A stretch of DNA of 64,000 nt from positions 1,302,001 through 1,366,000 of the forward strand of contig NZ_OY762512.1 of the NCBI RefSeq assembly GCF_963665995.1, in the 5' to 3' direction. Source of the stretch: Pleurocapsa sp. FMAR1. Its GTDB lineage: Bacteria > Cyanobacteriota > Cyanobacteriia > Cyanobacteriales > Xenococcaceae. Shown here in pieces: positions 37,944 through 46,441 of this stretch (within the stretch, counting starts at the first letter, position 1; each line of letters starts with the position of its first letter). A program made the position numbers and the translations under genes. The notes beneath the pieces were generated by a model. That model was given only the letters and a program-made list of their open reading frames with translations. It was not told where the DNA came from and did not search any database.

Positions 37944-38408
37944 TTAATTTGCAAACGATACAAATGTAAAACCTTTAGTAAGGGCTGTTCGCCCTTACAC
38001 AAACGAGCTGTTGCCTTTTTAATTTAAAATAGTACGTTTGATGTACATTGAATTTTTAAAAGTTTAATTCTTGAAAGTACTAATAATTCATGAGGGAAGA
38101 GAATTTTTTATAAAGCTCAACTCTAATAAATTTAATTTTCTATAGAACCCTTAGAAATTCTCTGAAAAAGAGGAAACCAGATTTTAAGTTTTACGTCAGA
38201 CGGCACTTAAAGGGGCGAAGAGGTTCGCCCCTCGTGTCCTCCCCAATGGGACGGCGCTTATAAAGGGGCGAATGCATTCGCCCCACAGCACCTTGGGTCT
38301 GGGGAGTTAAGCCCCCAGTATTAGATTCTGGTTTTTACAGATATTTAGATAGAACGAGAAGATTAAACAGTTTTAATTCACACTAATAATGTTATATCTT
38401 CGCCTACA
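37944..38408. repeat. Intergenic region with three GGGCGAA-type palindromes
   Basis: The 465-base gap between convergent genes holds TAAGGGCTGTTCGCCCTTA at about 37979, AGGGGCGAA-GAGG-TTCGCCCCT at 38211-38232 and the perfect palindrome GGGGCGAATGCATTCGCCCC at 38265-38284. The spacer after them includes a further GC-rich stretch. No gene is evident. They may act as bidirectional terminators for the converging NACHT/AcpS and Rieske units. Confidence 0.7.
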
Positions 38409-39434
38409 TTAAACATTCGTGTGGGTTTTTTCAGCTATGCTTTTGTCAAAATGTTGAAAGGATGTACCAGAAGATTGAGCCGCAAATTCTCTTTCCAGGC
38501 GATCGTACCATTGACGGTAGCGTAGAGAAAGCAAATCTGCCTTAACAGTACATTTCCAGTCTCCATAACCTTTTTCGTGCCATTCCTGCTGCATCATCAA
38601 GATGGGAAAATCTTCTTCCAATATTTTGCTAGCTTTCTTCTTCAGTCCAAAGGTAACTAACGGATTCCAAACTAGCCAGTCGCGACACTCAAAGACAAAT
38701 ATTCTAGTTTTGTTTTCTGTCAGTGGAACAAAGTAATCATTAGCAATCAGCTTCCAACCTGGTTTTGGTTCAATCAAAACTTTAACTAAGCAGGGTGGCT
38801 CAAAAAAGTAGACAAAATCATTATATTCGCCGTCAGGATTTTTCACCTTCATATTCATCCCGTGTTCGTATTTCTCTAAACTAACGTCCAACGGGCGCAA
38901 ATAATTTCGCTGCTCTTTCTTAGCAATGGTTTGGGTATGCAGGAAGGGAAAATGAGCAAAATCCAATGCTCCAGCAATCATGAGCTTATGGGAGGCATCT
39001 AATTCTTTAATAATTACTTCGTGTCTCCAACCCTCTTCGGTTGTCCCTTCTGGCAGACGTAAAGGTGTCATCGCAGCGCGATCGCCAGCAAATACCCATA
39101 CTACCCCCAGCTTTTCTTCTGTAGGATAGGCAAAGTTACATTTAGCACCTTTGGGCATAGGAGCATCTTCTGCCATTGAGGGAATTTTTTTACATTCTCC
39201 TCCCTCGCCAAATTGCCAGCCGTGATAAGGGCATTCTACGTTGCCATTTTTAACTTGACCGCGAGATAGAGGAACACCTTGATGAGGGCAAGAGTCGTAA
39301 AGACAAATAACCTGATTATCTCCGTCTCGGAACAGCACCAATGGTTCATTCAATAGTGAAGTACTATAAGGCTTGTCGGCGGGTACTTCTGATGATAAAG
39401 CTAAAGGATACCAATAATTTTTGAGAAATTCCAT
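38409..39434 (-). CDS. Rieske non-haem iron oxygenase (PaO-like)
   Basis: A 341-residue oxygenase component. The Rieske [2Fe-2S] motif CPHQGVPLSRGQVKNGNVEC followed by PYHGW is near residues 45-70 (two Cys, two His). The mononuclear iron site is ALDFAHFPFLHTQ near residue 155, giving the Asp and two His ligands. The whole resembles the pheophorbide-a-oxygenase/Lls1-like and choline-monooxygenase-like cyanobacterial branch but lacks the two C-terminal membrane helices of plant PaO. In this setting, ring hydroxylation, cleavage or demethylation of an aromatic product is plausible. No reductase is adjacent. It is followed upstream by the third O-methyltransferase on the same strand. Confidence 0.9.
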   Translation of the reverse strand: MEFLKNYWYPLALSSEVPADKPYSTSLLNEPLVLFRDGDNQVICLYDSCPHQGVPLSRGQVKNGNVECPYHGWQFGEGGECKKIPSMAEDAPMPKGAKCNFAYPTEEKLGVVWVFAGDRAAMTPLRLPEGTTEEGWRHEVIIKELDASHKLMIAGALDFAHFPFLHTQTIAKKEQRNYLRPLDVSLEKYEHGMNMKVKNPDGEYNDFVYFFEPPCLVKVLIEPKPGWKLIANDYFVPLTENKTRIFVFECRDWLVWNPLVTFGLKKKASKILEEDFPILMMQQEWHEKGYGDWKCTVKADLLSLRYRQWYDRLEREFAAQSSGTSFQHFDKSIAEKTHTNV

Positions 39435-39570
39435 AATTTACGTTCCAATATATATATTTGAGGATTTGGGGATTAGAAGACTCGTTATTCGCTTCCTACT
39501 TCTGTACGGACGATTCGTGAGACAGTTGCGGTGGGCGGTTTTACCGACATAAGCAAACTGTCGAACCCGA

Positions 39571-39586
39571 AGGGCGAATCGCCCCT
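39571..39586. repeat. GGGCGAA-type palindrome
   Basis: AGGGCGAATCGCCCCT, a short GC-rich inverted repeat that overlaps the stop codon of the copy 3 methyltransferase gene, 150 bases before the Rieske start. It belongs to the scattered palindrome family. Confidence 0.6.
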
Positions 39587-40619
39587 ACTTAACTCCTTCA
39601 ATAATGCTGACGTTAGAGCGAGTAGGAATAATTTTATTTAAGCTAAAGCCAGATGCTTCTAGAAGCGATTGATATTCGGCTGCGGTACGTTCGCGACCGC
39701 CCAACGTTACCAACATATGTAAATCGATTAGTTTGCCCGAAAATGGCTCATTACCAGGAGGAATAACCTGTTCGACTATCAGCAGCTTACCGTTGGCTGG
39801 CATTGCTTGATAACAGTTGCGTAAAATAGCGATCGCCTGGTCGTCATCCCAATTGTGCAGTATGTATTTTAAAAAATAAGCATCGGCACCACTAGGTACA
39901 GACTCAAAAAAATCTCCTTCGACTGTTTCACAGCGATCTTGTATTTGATCGGCGTTTAAGAGTGACTCAGCAGTAGCGATCGCATCTGGCTGATCGAACA
40001 AAGTCCCTTGAAGATGAGGATTGGCTTTGAGTATAGCTGCAATTAGACTACCGTTACCACCACCAACATCTACCAAAGTTGTAATTTCTGAAAAGTCATA
40101 GCCATTGACAATAGCAGGTTTAATTGCTTCGGAGATATTGTCCATGGCGCGATCAAATACTTCCCCAGACTCGGCATTTTGACTGTAATAGTCAAATACG
40201 GGCATCCCATACTCTCGCTCAAATGCGTTTTCGCCTGTTTTTAAGCTATAAAGTAAATTACTCCAAGCGTGGTAGTATTCTTCTCCTCCTAATAGAATTG
40301 AGTCTCGCATCGATTCTGGAATATCACTACGAAGTCCTTGGGCGATCTCAGTTAGGGTAAAATTACCAGATTCCTCTTCGGCAAAAATGCCCACGCTTGC
40401 TAATGCCCGTAATAATCGATAGAGAGATTGAGAATCTGTATCTGTAATCTTGGCTAGTTGTTTGTAATTTTCCGCACCGTCTTTGAGTAAATCTGCAATT
40501 CCCAATTTGGCAACAGCATAAAGCGATTGTGAAATCCAGTAACCGCTTGACATTTGTAGCAATGCCATTTTTGCCTTGATGTCTAAACGAGGCTGTACAT
40601 TCTTTTGCTGTAATTGCAT
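39585..40619 (-). CDS. SAM-dependent O-methyltransferase (copy 3, canonical)
   Basis: A 344-residue small-molecule O-methyltransferase. The dimerisation domain reads SQSLYAVAKLGIADLL and DSQSLYRLLRALASVGIFAE. The SAM motif I is canonical, LVDVGGGNGSLIAAIL near residue 184, and the catalytic region is KYILHNWDDDQAIAIL with the general-base His. The tail SGFSLNKIIPTRSNVSIIEG mirrors copies 1 and 2, showing common ancestry. The start is uncertain: alignment with the other copies favours ATG 40619, but in-frame codons exist up to 40694. Of the three paralogues in the window this one most clearly retains full methyltransferase chemistry. Confidence 0.85.
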   Translation of the reverse strand: MQLQQKNVQPRLDIKAKMALLQMSSGYWISQSLYAVAKLGIADLLKDGAENYKQLAKITDTDSQSLYRLLRALASVGIFAEEESGNFTLTEIAQGLRSDIPESMRDSILLGGEEYYHAWSNLLYSLKTGENAFEREYGMPVFDYYSQNAESGEVFDRAMDNISEAIKPAIVNGYDFSEITTLVDVGGGNGSLIAAILKANPHLQGTLFDQPDAIATAESLLNADQIQDRCETVEGDFFESVPSGADAYFLKYILHNWDDDQAIAILRNCYQAMPANGKLLIVEQVIPPGNEPFSGKLIDLHMLVTLGGRERTAAEYQSLLEASGFSLNKIIPTRSNVSIIEGVK

Positions 40620-41294
40620 GACCAGAACCACTTTATTTTTTTTAGTCGCTTTACCCATATTTAGCATTTGTGAATCAAAGTATGGGTATAACAAAAGCAG
40701 AAGATGTTAGCAACTTTTGTTCTTTTTATGTTGAAAAAAATTATGCTTGGGTATTGAGCTATACCAAAACTATTGGTAAATTATTTGTTATAAATCCGAT
40801 TCGGCTTGTTAATTAATAGTATTTAAAATGGTTATTTTAAATGTTTATAGTACTTTTATAAATCTAGAATTATAAATTTCAGATATAGCTCAAAAAAAAT
40901 TAGACGTTTGAATATAAATATTAGGTAAACCAGAGCAAAAACCTTGCTTATAAATGATAGATATGCGATGATTCAACGAAGCTTTAAATTAAAGCAGCTA
41001 AAATCAGTTTTAAATAGACTAAAGTTTTATCTAAAACTGGTATTAACCGCTCAATTTTTATTTATGGTTACCTACTGCATTTAGACATTTTGACGATCTT
41101 TAGTTTTAATTACCGATATTCTTGGCATAATTTGAGTTGCTCTAAATATTAGACATACTTTAATACCGTAAAAATTATTTGTTTGCCAAAGCTGTTCGAG
41201 ATTTTTATTAGCTAAATAAACTGTCTTAAAGTCAAATTGTAATAGTGCTATAAAATAGCGTCGAATAATTGTCATATCTCTATCTTTATCAACC
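40620..41294. promoter_or_regulatory. Divergent intergenic region, AT-rich
   Basis: About 675 bases between the copy 3 methyltransferase and the second RTX gene. It must hold promoters for both directions. A 71-codon minus-strand frame at 41081-41296 is present but looks like chance. I see no RNA gene or strong repeat. Confidence 0.4.
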
Positions 41295-42881
41295 ATGAAT
41301 AGCTTTAACTTTACACAACTATCCGATACTATTGCACCGCCCTATACATCTTTTGCTAATCCTGCAATCAACGCAAAAGGTGATATTGCTTTTGAAGGTT
41401 TTCTCAGTTCAGATTTACCTCCAACTGGTATTTTCTATGCTAATAATTTTCAAGACAATTTTGAAAGTAGAACTGTTGTAGACAATAGCGAAATATTCCT
41501 AGATACGGGAGCTTTTCAGCCTGTTTTTGACCCATCAATTAACGACTGGGGGCAAGTTGCTTTTATTCAGAATGAAACGAGCATTTTAACTGATGAAAAT
41601 GGCGCACCGATTTTTGATGAGAATGGCGCACCAATAATACAGTTGGATAGAGCTTCGATTCAAGTTGGCAACGGCGAACAAGAACCATCTACCTTGATTG
41701 AAAGTACCGAACCATTTAATTCTTTTGCTGGTGCTAATTTAAACAATCGCGGTACGGTTGTCTACGTTGCAGGGAATCTATTAGATGTACCAGTGGATTT
41801 TCCAGTCACAAGCACAATCTCTACCGTGAGCGATGGACAGATCGCAGAAATTGCTTCGACTGACGGTATTTTTAGTGGCTTTAATGTAAGTTTAGATACG
41901 ATTGGTGGTGATGGGCCAATAACAGCTTTAGACATATCGCCCTCGATTAATGAGAATGACGAGGTAGCATTTAATGCAGGTTTAGATGCAGGGGGACGAG
42001 GTATTTTTGTCGGTGATGGGGAAACAATTACCGAAGTTGCCAACAGTAAGGGAAAGTTCGATCTATTTAGCAACCCAAATATCAATGATGAAGGTGCAAC
42101 GGCATTTTTAACCCAGCGAGATGATGGTAGTCGTGGTATTTATCTCAATGGTTATGGGGAAACTGAATTACTAGTAGATGATGGTGGGCGTTTTAGCTTT
42201 TTTAATTCTGAACCTGCTCTTAACAACAATGGAGAGGTAGCTTTCTACGCTGAATTAGACGACGGCAGTGCAGGTATTTATGTTGCCTCGGAGTTGGGAA
42301 GCAGTCTAGTTGCTTCTGTAGGAGATGAAGTCGCTGGAGTCAAAATCGAAGAATTAGTGATTGTTCAAGATGGACTGAACGATTCAGGTCAAGTTGCTTT
42401 TCAAGCTCAACTCGAAGATGGTACTTTCGCTATTCTCCGCGCCGATCCTATTTCCAATCCTACCCATAATAACGATCGCCTGTACGGCGATGTCGGGAAT
42501 AACTATATTGATGGTTGTACTGGAAACGACCTAATTGTAGGCGGGAAAGGAAACGACACCCTATTGGGTGGAAAAGGAAATGATATTCTGCGAGGTGGAG
42601 AAGGATATGACATTCTCACTGGTGGAGCAGGTCATGATACCTTGGTTGGTGGCGATAATGCCGATATATTTGAGCTTGCGTCTGATAGTGGAATAGACCA
42701 AATTCTTGATTACTCTGATGGAATAGATAAGTTTTCTTTAGATAGTCATTTACAATTTGATTGTTTAGTAGTGTCGCAGCAAGATAACAATACCGAAATT
42801 AGTTTGTCTTCCACAGGAGATGTACTGGCTTCACTGTACGATATAGATGCCCAGGAGATCGACATATTAGATTTTGTCTAG
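41295..42881 (+). CDS. Repeat-containing extracellular protein with C-terminal RTX repeats
   Basis: A 528-residue acidic protein without a signal peptide. Residues about 20-370 contain seven or more degenerate repeats of about 45 residues with the core INxxGxVAFxAxLxDGxxGIY (for example LNNNGEVAFYAELDDGSAGI and INENDEVAFNAGLDAGGRGI), likely blades or strands of a beta-propeller-like fold. Residues about 395-460 hold RTX calcium-binding nonapeptides (GGKGNDTLLGGKGNDIL), followed by a typical RTX C-terminal segment with DILDFV at the end, consistent with a type I secretion signal. Function is unknown; extracellular location is likely. It has its own terminator. Confidence 0.8.
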   Translation: MNSFNFTQLSDTIAPPYTSFANPAINAKGDIAFEGFLSSDLPPTGIFYANNFQDNFESRTVVDNSEIFLDTGAFQPVFDPSINDWGQVAFIQNETSILTDENGAPIFDENGAPIIQLDRASIQVGNGEQEPSTLIESTEPFNSFAGANLNNRGTVVYVAGNLLDVPVDFPVTSTISTVSDGQIAEIASTDGIFSGFNVSLDTIGGDGPITALDISPSINENDEVAFNAGLDAGGRGIFVGDGETITEVANSKGKFDLFSNPNINDEGATAFLTQRDDGSRGIYLNGYGETELLVDDGGRFSFFNSEPALNNNGEVAFYAELDDGSAGIYVASELGSSLVASVGDEVAGVKIEELVIVQDGLNDSGQVAFQAQLEDGTFAILRADPISNPTHNNDRLYGDVGNNYIDGCTGNDLIVGGKGNDTLLGGKGNDILRGGEGYDILTGGAGHDTLVGGDNADIFELASDSGIDQILDYSDGIDKFSLDSHLQFDCLVVSQQDNNTEISLSSTGDVLASLYDIDAQEIDILDFV

Positions 42882-42918
42882 TTTTGAATTTTAATTAGGA
42901 ATAATTTTGCTCTTTGAG

Positions 42919-42952
42919 AAAAGGTTCTAGTACACGCTAGAACCTTTTTTTT
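42919..42952 (+). terminator. Rho-independent terminator after the second RTX gene
   Basis: AAAAGGTTCTAG, loop TACACG, CTAGAACCTT followed by a T-run. A clear intrinsic terminator 38 bases past the stop codon. Confidence 0.9.
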
Positions 42953-43222
42953 AAATACCAAATAGAAAATAGAATGCGACACATCTTGTCAGGGCGAACA
43001 ACCCTTCGGGTGAGGTAGCCCCTACCCAAAAATTATTTGTTGCCAACTTTATTTGACTTAATATAACTACAAACCTTTCTTCAACATTACTCGTACATAA
43101 TCTGTACCCATAGCTTTAATTTCAAAGATAGAATTTAAAAATTGCGATCGGCTATGTACAGCTTATAGTTCCGCGCTAAAAGCATTCAACAAAGATCGAC
43201 CATTTGTCCCAAACTAAAATTA
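42953..43222. promoter_or_regulatory. Upstream region of the MFS/yjdF pair
   Basis: Holds one GGGCGAA-type imperfect palindrome near 42991-43025 and then about 190 AT-rich bases leading to the MFS gene. GTACCCATAGC near 43107 and GCTATGTAC near 43151 could pair, suggesting a structured leader, but nothing here convincingly matches a known riboswitch. Confidence 0.35.
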
Positions 43223-44404
43223 ATGAAGCGACACAACCCTGATTCATTTTTGATCAAAGCGACTCTGTTGCTAATTAGTACCTTAACTGTGATGGCTGGC
43301 GCAGCGATCGCACCATCCTTACCAGCAATGGAAAAGCATTTTGCCGATGTGGAGAATGCCGAATATTTAGTCAAATTGGCTTTAACTATCCCCGCTTTGT
43401 TTATTGCTCTTTTTAGCTTCATAGTCGGAATGTCAATCAACCGCATTGGACGTAAGCGATTGCTGTTGTTTTCAACTCTGCTTTTTGCCTGTGCGGGGAG
43501 TGCGGGTTTTATTTTAAATTCCTTATGGGCTATTATCTTGAGCCGAGCCTTACTTGGTATGTCGGCAGCAGGTACAATGACTGGGGTAATGACAATTATT
43601 AGCGACTACTATCCAGGTCAAAAGCGTGCCAGCTTTATGGGTCTACAAGCTGCTGCAATGGGTTTGGGAGGGATGGTATTTGCTGCTGTAGGGGGAATAA
43701 GTGCCGATTTTAACTGGCGTTTTCCTTTTTTAATTTATATATTGGCTTTTTTCGTTTTTATTTTAACGGCGATCGCTCTATACGAACCCGAAGAAGATAA
43801 GCATGAGAATAATAAAAAGCTGGCTTTTGTATTGCCTAAAGAATCAATCGGCATAATCTATGGTTTGGGACTGATTTATATGGTTGCGTACTACTTAATT
43901 TTTGTACAGCTACCGTTTTATCTGCTAGAAATTAGTAATGCCAGCGCAGCCCAAAGCGGTATCGCCCTAGCGGTTTCTACTCTAGCAGGGGCGATCGCTT
44001 CTTCTCAATATGGTGCAATTAAAAAACGTCTCGATTTCAGCATCATCATAATTATTGCCTTTGCATTGACGGCAGTTGGTCAATTTATTATGGGTTTTGG
44101 AGACAGCTATCGAGTAGAGTTGTGCGGTTTGATTATCGCAGGAGTGGGATTTGGTCTAGTTATGCCCAACTTTAGCAACTGGCTAGCGACTATTGTACCT
44201 AATCATTTTCGTGGTCGAGTTTTGGGCGGATTAACTACTTTCTTATTTCTAGGTCAGTTTATTTCACCAATTATCAGTCAACCGATCGTCAACGTTGTCG
44301 GCTTTAGTAATACCTATAGTTTGAGTGCTATTTTACTGCTACAGCTAGCCATAACTCTTTTGGTAGTCAAAATTTCCACGGCATTTATCGCCGAGAAAAT
44401 TTGA
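43223..44404 (+). CDS. MFS efflux transporter
   Basis: A 393-residue, twelve-helix major facilitator. The cytoplasmic loop 2-3 motif reads GMSINRIGRKRLLLFST (family A motif), and helix 5 carries AAAMGLGGMVFAAVGG similar to the antiporter motif C region of drug exporters, where conserved Gly/Pro residues mark proton-driven efflux. The N-terminal membrane helix is ATLLLISTLTVMAGAAIAPSLPAM. The substrate cannot be read from sequence. It is followed after ten bases by a yjdF-type gene, and both are inside the aromatic gene cluster, which suggests export or self-resistance for an aromatic compound. Confidence 0.85.
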   Translation: MKRHNPDSFLIKATLLLISTLTVMAGAAIAPSLPAMEKHFADVENAEYLVKLALTIPALFIALFSFIVGMSINRIGRKRLLLFSTLLFACAGSAGFILNSLWAIILSRALLGMSAAGTMTGVMTIISDYYPGQKRASFMGLQAAAMGLGGMVFAAVGGISADFNWRFPFLIYILAFFVFILTAIALYEPEEDKHENNKKLAFVLPKESIGIIYGLGLIYMVAYYLIFVQLPFYLLEISNASAAQSGIALAVSTLAGAIASSQYGAIKKRLDFSIIIIIAFALTAVGQFIMGFGDSYRVELCGLIIAGVGFGLVMPNFSNWLATIVPNHFRGRVLGGLTTFLFLGQFISPIISQPIVNVVGFSNTYSLSAILLLQLAITLLVVKISTAFIAEKI

Positions 44405-44414
44405 AATCAGAGAC

Positions 44415-44828
44415 ATGAAACTCTCAATTTTATTTGAATCTCCTTTTTGGATTGCCTTACTCGAAAAAGAAAGTGACGGCTTATTATATGCAGCGCGTCA
44501 TGTTTTTGGTTCCGAACCAAGTTCAGAAAACGTTTATGAATTTATTTTGAGTGGGGAATATAAAAATTTAGTTGAGGGTATGACTGTAGGCTTACTGAAT
44601 AAGCGATCGCGCCAACGCAGTATCAATCCCAAACGTCTGCAACGTCAAATTAGACAAGAAAAAGAGCGATCGGGTATTTCTAATCAATCGCGAGAAGTTA
44701 TGCGACTTCAGCAAGAGCAAAATAAAAAAGAGCGTGCTTCAACATCTAAAGAAGAACGAGAAAGGAAACGCAACTATAAACGTGAATTAGCCACAAACAA
44801 AAGAAAACAGAAACATCGTGGCAGATAA
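44415..44828 (+). CDS. YjdF-family protein (DUF2992)
   Basis: A 137-residue basic protein. The N-terminal half, MKLSILFESPFWIALLEKE and FGSEPSSENVYEFILSG, is the compact YjdF domain. The C-terminal half is an Arg/Lys/Glu-rich helix (residues about 70-137), also typical of the family. In Firmicutes, yjdF genes lie behind a riboswitch that binds azaaromatic compounds, so the family is linked to tolerance of planar aromatic molecules, although its biochemistry is unknown. Here it forms a two-gene unit with an MFS exporter. I could not identify the riboswitch itself. Confidence 0.8.
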   Translation: MKLSILFESPFWIALLEKESDGLLYAARHVFGSEPSSENVYEFILSGEYKNLVEGMTVGLLNKRSRQRSINPKRLQRQIRQEKERSGISNQSREVMRLQQEQNKKERASTSKEERERKRNYKRELATNKRKQKHRGR

Positions 44829-45224
44829 TATCGCAGTACGTTAATTGGTTAGGAAAGAATTAACTGCCCGTGAGTAGTGAGTAGTAAGTAGTGAATAATT
44901 AAGTATCTGAATACAATCACCTATTGCTTATTTGGATAGAAGCGAATGGCTATTCGTCCTTGCAGAATATACTATTCTACGATCAACAAAAAACAGACAT
45001 AAATTAAGCAGTTTTGAAACCTTTCCTCGTCTCGTTTATAGCTTTTAAATGCCATACTAAAAGCTAGAATGCTTTAATCGTTCGTGCCGACAGCAATTAT
45101 TCCCATTTGAATAAAGAATTTTATATTTCTAATTTGAGCTTGGACAAACTACGTTGAGCGAACAAAACTATTTTAGCAAAAGTCCTCTATATAATAATTC
45201 TGTTGAACGGAGCAATCAAATAAT
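44829..45224. promoter_or_regulatory. Upstream region of the DevBCA-like operon
   Basis: A 396-base gap. It contains a short degenerate tandem array (GTGAGTAGTGAGTAGTAAGT at about 44872) and the palindrome GCGAATGGCTATTCGTCC near 44943. The devB promoter must lie here. No GTA-N8-TAC site for NtcA was found by reading. Confidence 0.4.
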
Positions 45225-46412
45225 ATGACAGGACAAACTGTAAACAAAGGTCGCATAGCGGTCTCTCTGGCTGCATTAGCTTCGTTGATCCCAGGTCTAG
45301 CTGCACTATATTTTTGGCGACTTCAGGCTAACCCGCCCGTGGCAACTACCGCTCCTGAAGCTGTTCCTGTTCCTCAAGTACCAGTTGCCAGAAACGTAAC
45401 TTCTTTGGGTCGTGTTGAACCAAAGGGGGAAGTTATTACAGTTAGCGGGACTGTTGGTAGTCGCATTAGCCAATTGTTGGTCGATGAAGGTGAGCAGTTA
45501 GAAAAAGGGCAGGAGATCGCTTATTTAGAAGATCATGACGAAAAACAAGCTGAGAAGAACCTAGCTGCTAGTAAGTTAGCAGAAGCTCGTACGCGTTATG
45601 ATAGCGTCACAAAATTTACCAATGCTCAAATTGAAGAAGCGATGACTCGTATCGAGCAGATCAAAACACCTCAATCTTTTGAAGTTGCTGCTCAAAAAGC
45701 TACAGTCAAGCAATTATCAGCCGAGTCAGAGATTGCCCAGAAAAATTATCAACGCAACCAGTATTTAGTCAAAGAAGGGGCAGTTTCTCAAGAAATTTTG
45801 GATGAAAAAGCAGTCGATTACTTTAGTAAAAAAGGTGAACTAGAAAATGCTAAAGCGCAGTTATCACAGTTCACTGATACACGCCAAAGAGATTTAAGCA
45901 ATGCTGAAGCCCAATTACAGTCTGCCAAAGCTTCTCAAGCTCAAGCTCAAAGTGAAATCGAAGTTCAGTCTTCACAAAGTAATTTGGAACTAGCAGAAGC
46001 AAGTTTAGAGCGTACCATAATTCGCGCACCGCGATCGGGTGAAGTTTTGGACGTAGTGACTCGTTCAGGGGAGGTTATTGCCGACAAAGGCATTTTGCAG
46101 CTTGGTGATGTCGATCAAATGTATGTGGTTGCAGAAATTTATGAAAGCGATATTGGCAAGATTAAACTAGGTCAACAAGCAATTATTAGCGATCCAAGTT
46201 TGCCCAGAAAGCTTACAGGTACAGTAGAGCGAATTAGTTCGCAGATCAATAAAAAAGACATTTTAGATACCGATCCTGCTGCCGATATAGATTCGAGGAT
46301 AATTGAAGCCAAAATTCGTTTAAACCCTAAAGATAGTTCTGTAGTCTCAGGTTTAATTAATTTACAGGTTGATGTAGAAATCAAATCAGCCGATGTTGCC
46401 ATAAAGTCTTAA
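45225..46412 (+). CDS. devB: DevB-type membrane fusion protein
   Basis: The 395-residue periplasmic adaptor of a tripartite ABC exporter. One N-terminal transmembrane helix (AVSLAALASLIPGLAALYFW) is followed by the split biotinyl-lipoyl domain (VTSLGRVEPKGEVITVSGTV at about residue 60, and TIIRAPRSGEVLDVVTRSGE at about 265), a long alpha-helical hairpin between them and a beta-barrel domain (GQQAIISDPSLPRKLTGTV). The RVEPKGEV block is typical of cyanobacterial DevB. The next genes are the permease, the ATPase and a TolC-like channel in the order of the devBCA-hgdD system, which exports glycolipids in heterocyst formers. The cargo here is unknown. Confidence 0.9.
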   Translation: MTGQTVNKGRIAVSLAALASLIPGLAALYFWRLQANPPVATTAPEAVPVPQVPVARNVTSLGRVEPKGEVITVSGTVGSRISQLLVDEGEQLEKGQEIAYLEDHDEKQAEKNLAASKLAEARTRYDSVTKFTNAQIEEAMTRIEQIKTPQSFEVAAQKATVKQLSAESEIAQKNYQRNQYLVKEGAVSQEILDEKAVDYFSKKGELENAKAQLSQFTDTRQRDLSNAEAQLQSAKASQAQAQSEIEVQSSQSNLELAEASLERTIIRAPRSGEVLDVVTRSGEVIADKGILQLGDVDQMYVVAEIYESDIGKIKLGQQAIISDPSLPRKLTGTVERISSQINKKDILDTDPAADIDSRIIEAKIRLNPKDSSVVSGLINLQVDVEIKSADVAIKS

Positions 46413-46441
46413 TCCATTCCAGCTTTTGGCTGAATTTTAAT

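Noticed and set aside
41081-41296. 71-codon minus-strand frame upstream of the second RTX gene
   Set aside because: No recognisable domain, no ribosome binding site and overlap with the start of a real gene on the other strand.
42953-43222. yjdF riboswitch upstream of the MFS/yjdF pair
   Set aside because: Some local pairing is possible, but I could not recover the conserved yjdF motif features; a covariance-model search is needed to decide.
44829-45224. NtcA binding site upstream of devB
   Set aside because: No GTA-N8-TAC with a suitable downstream -10 box was found by reading.
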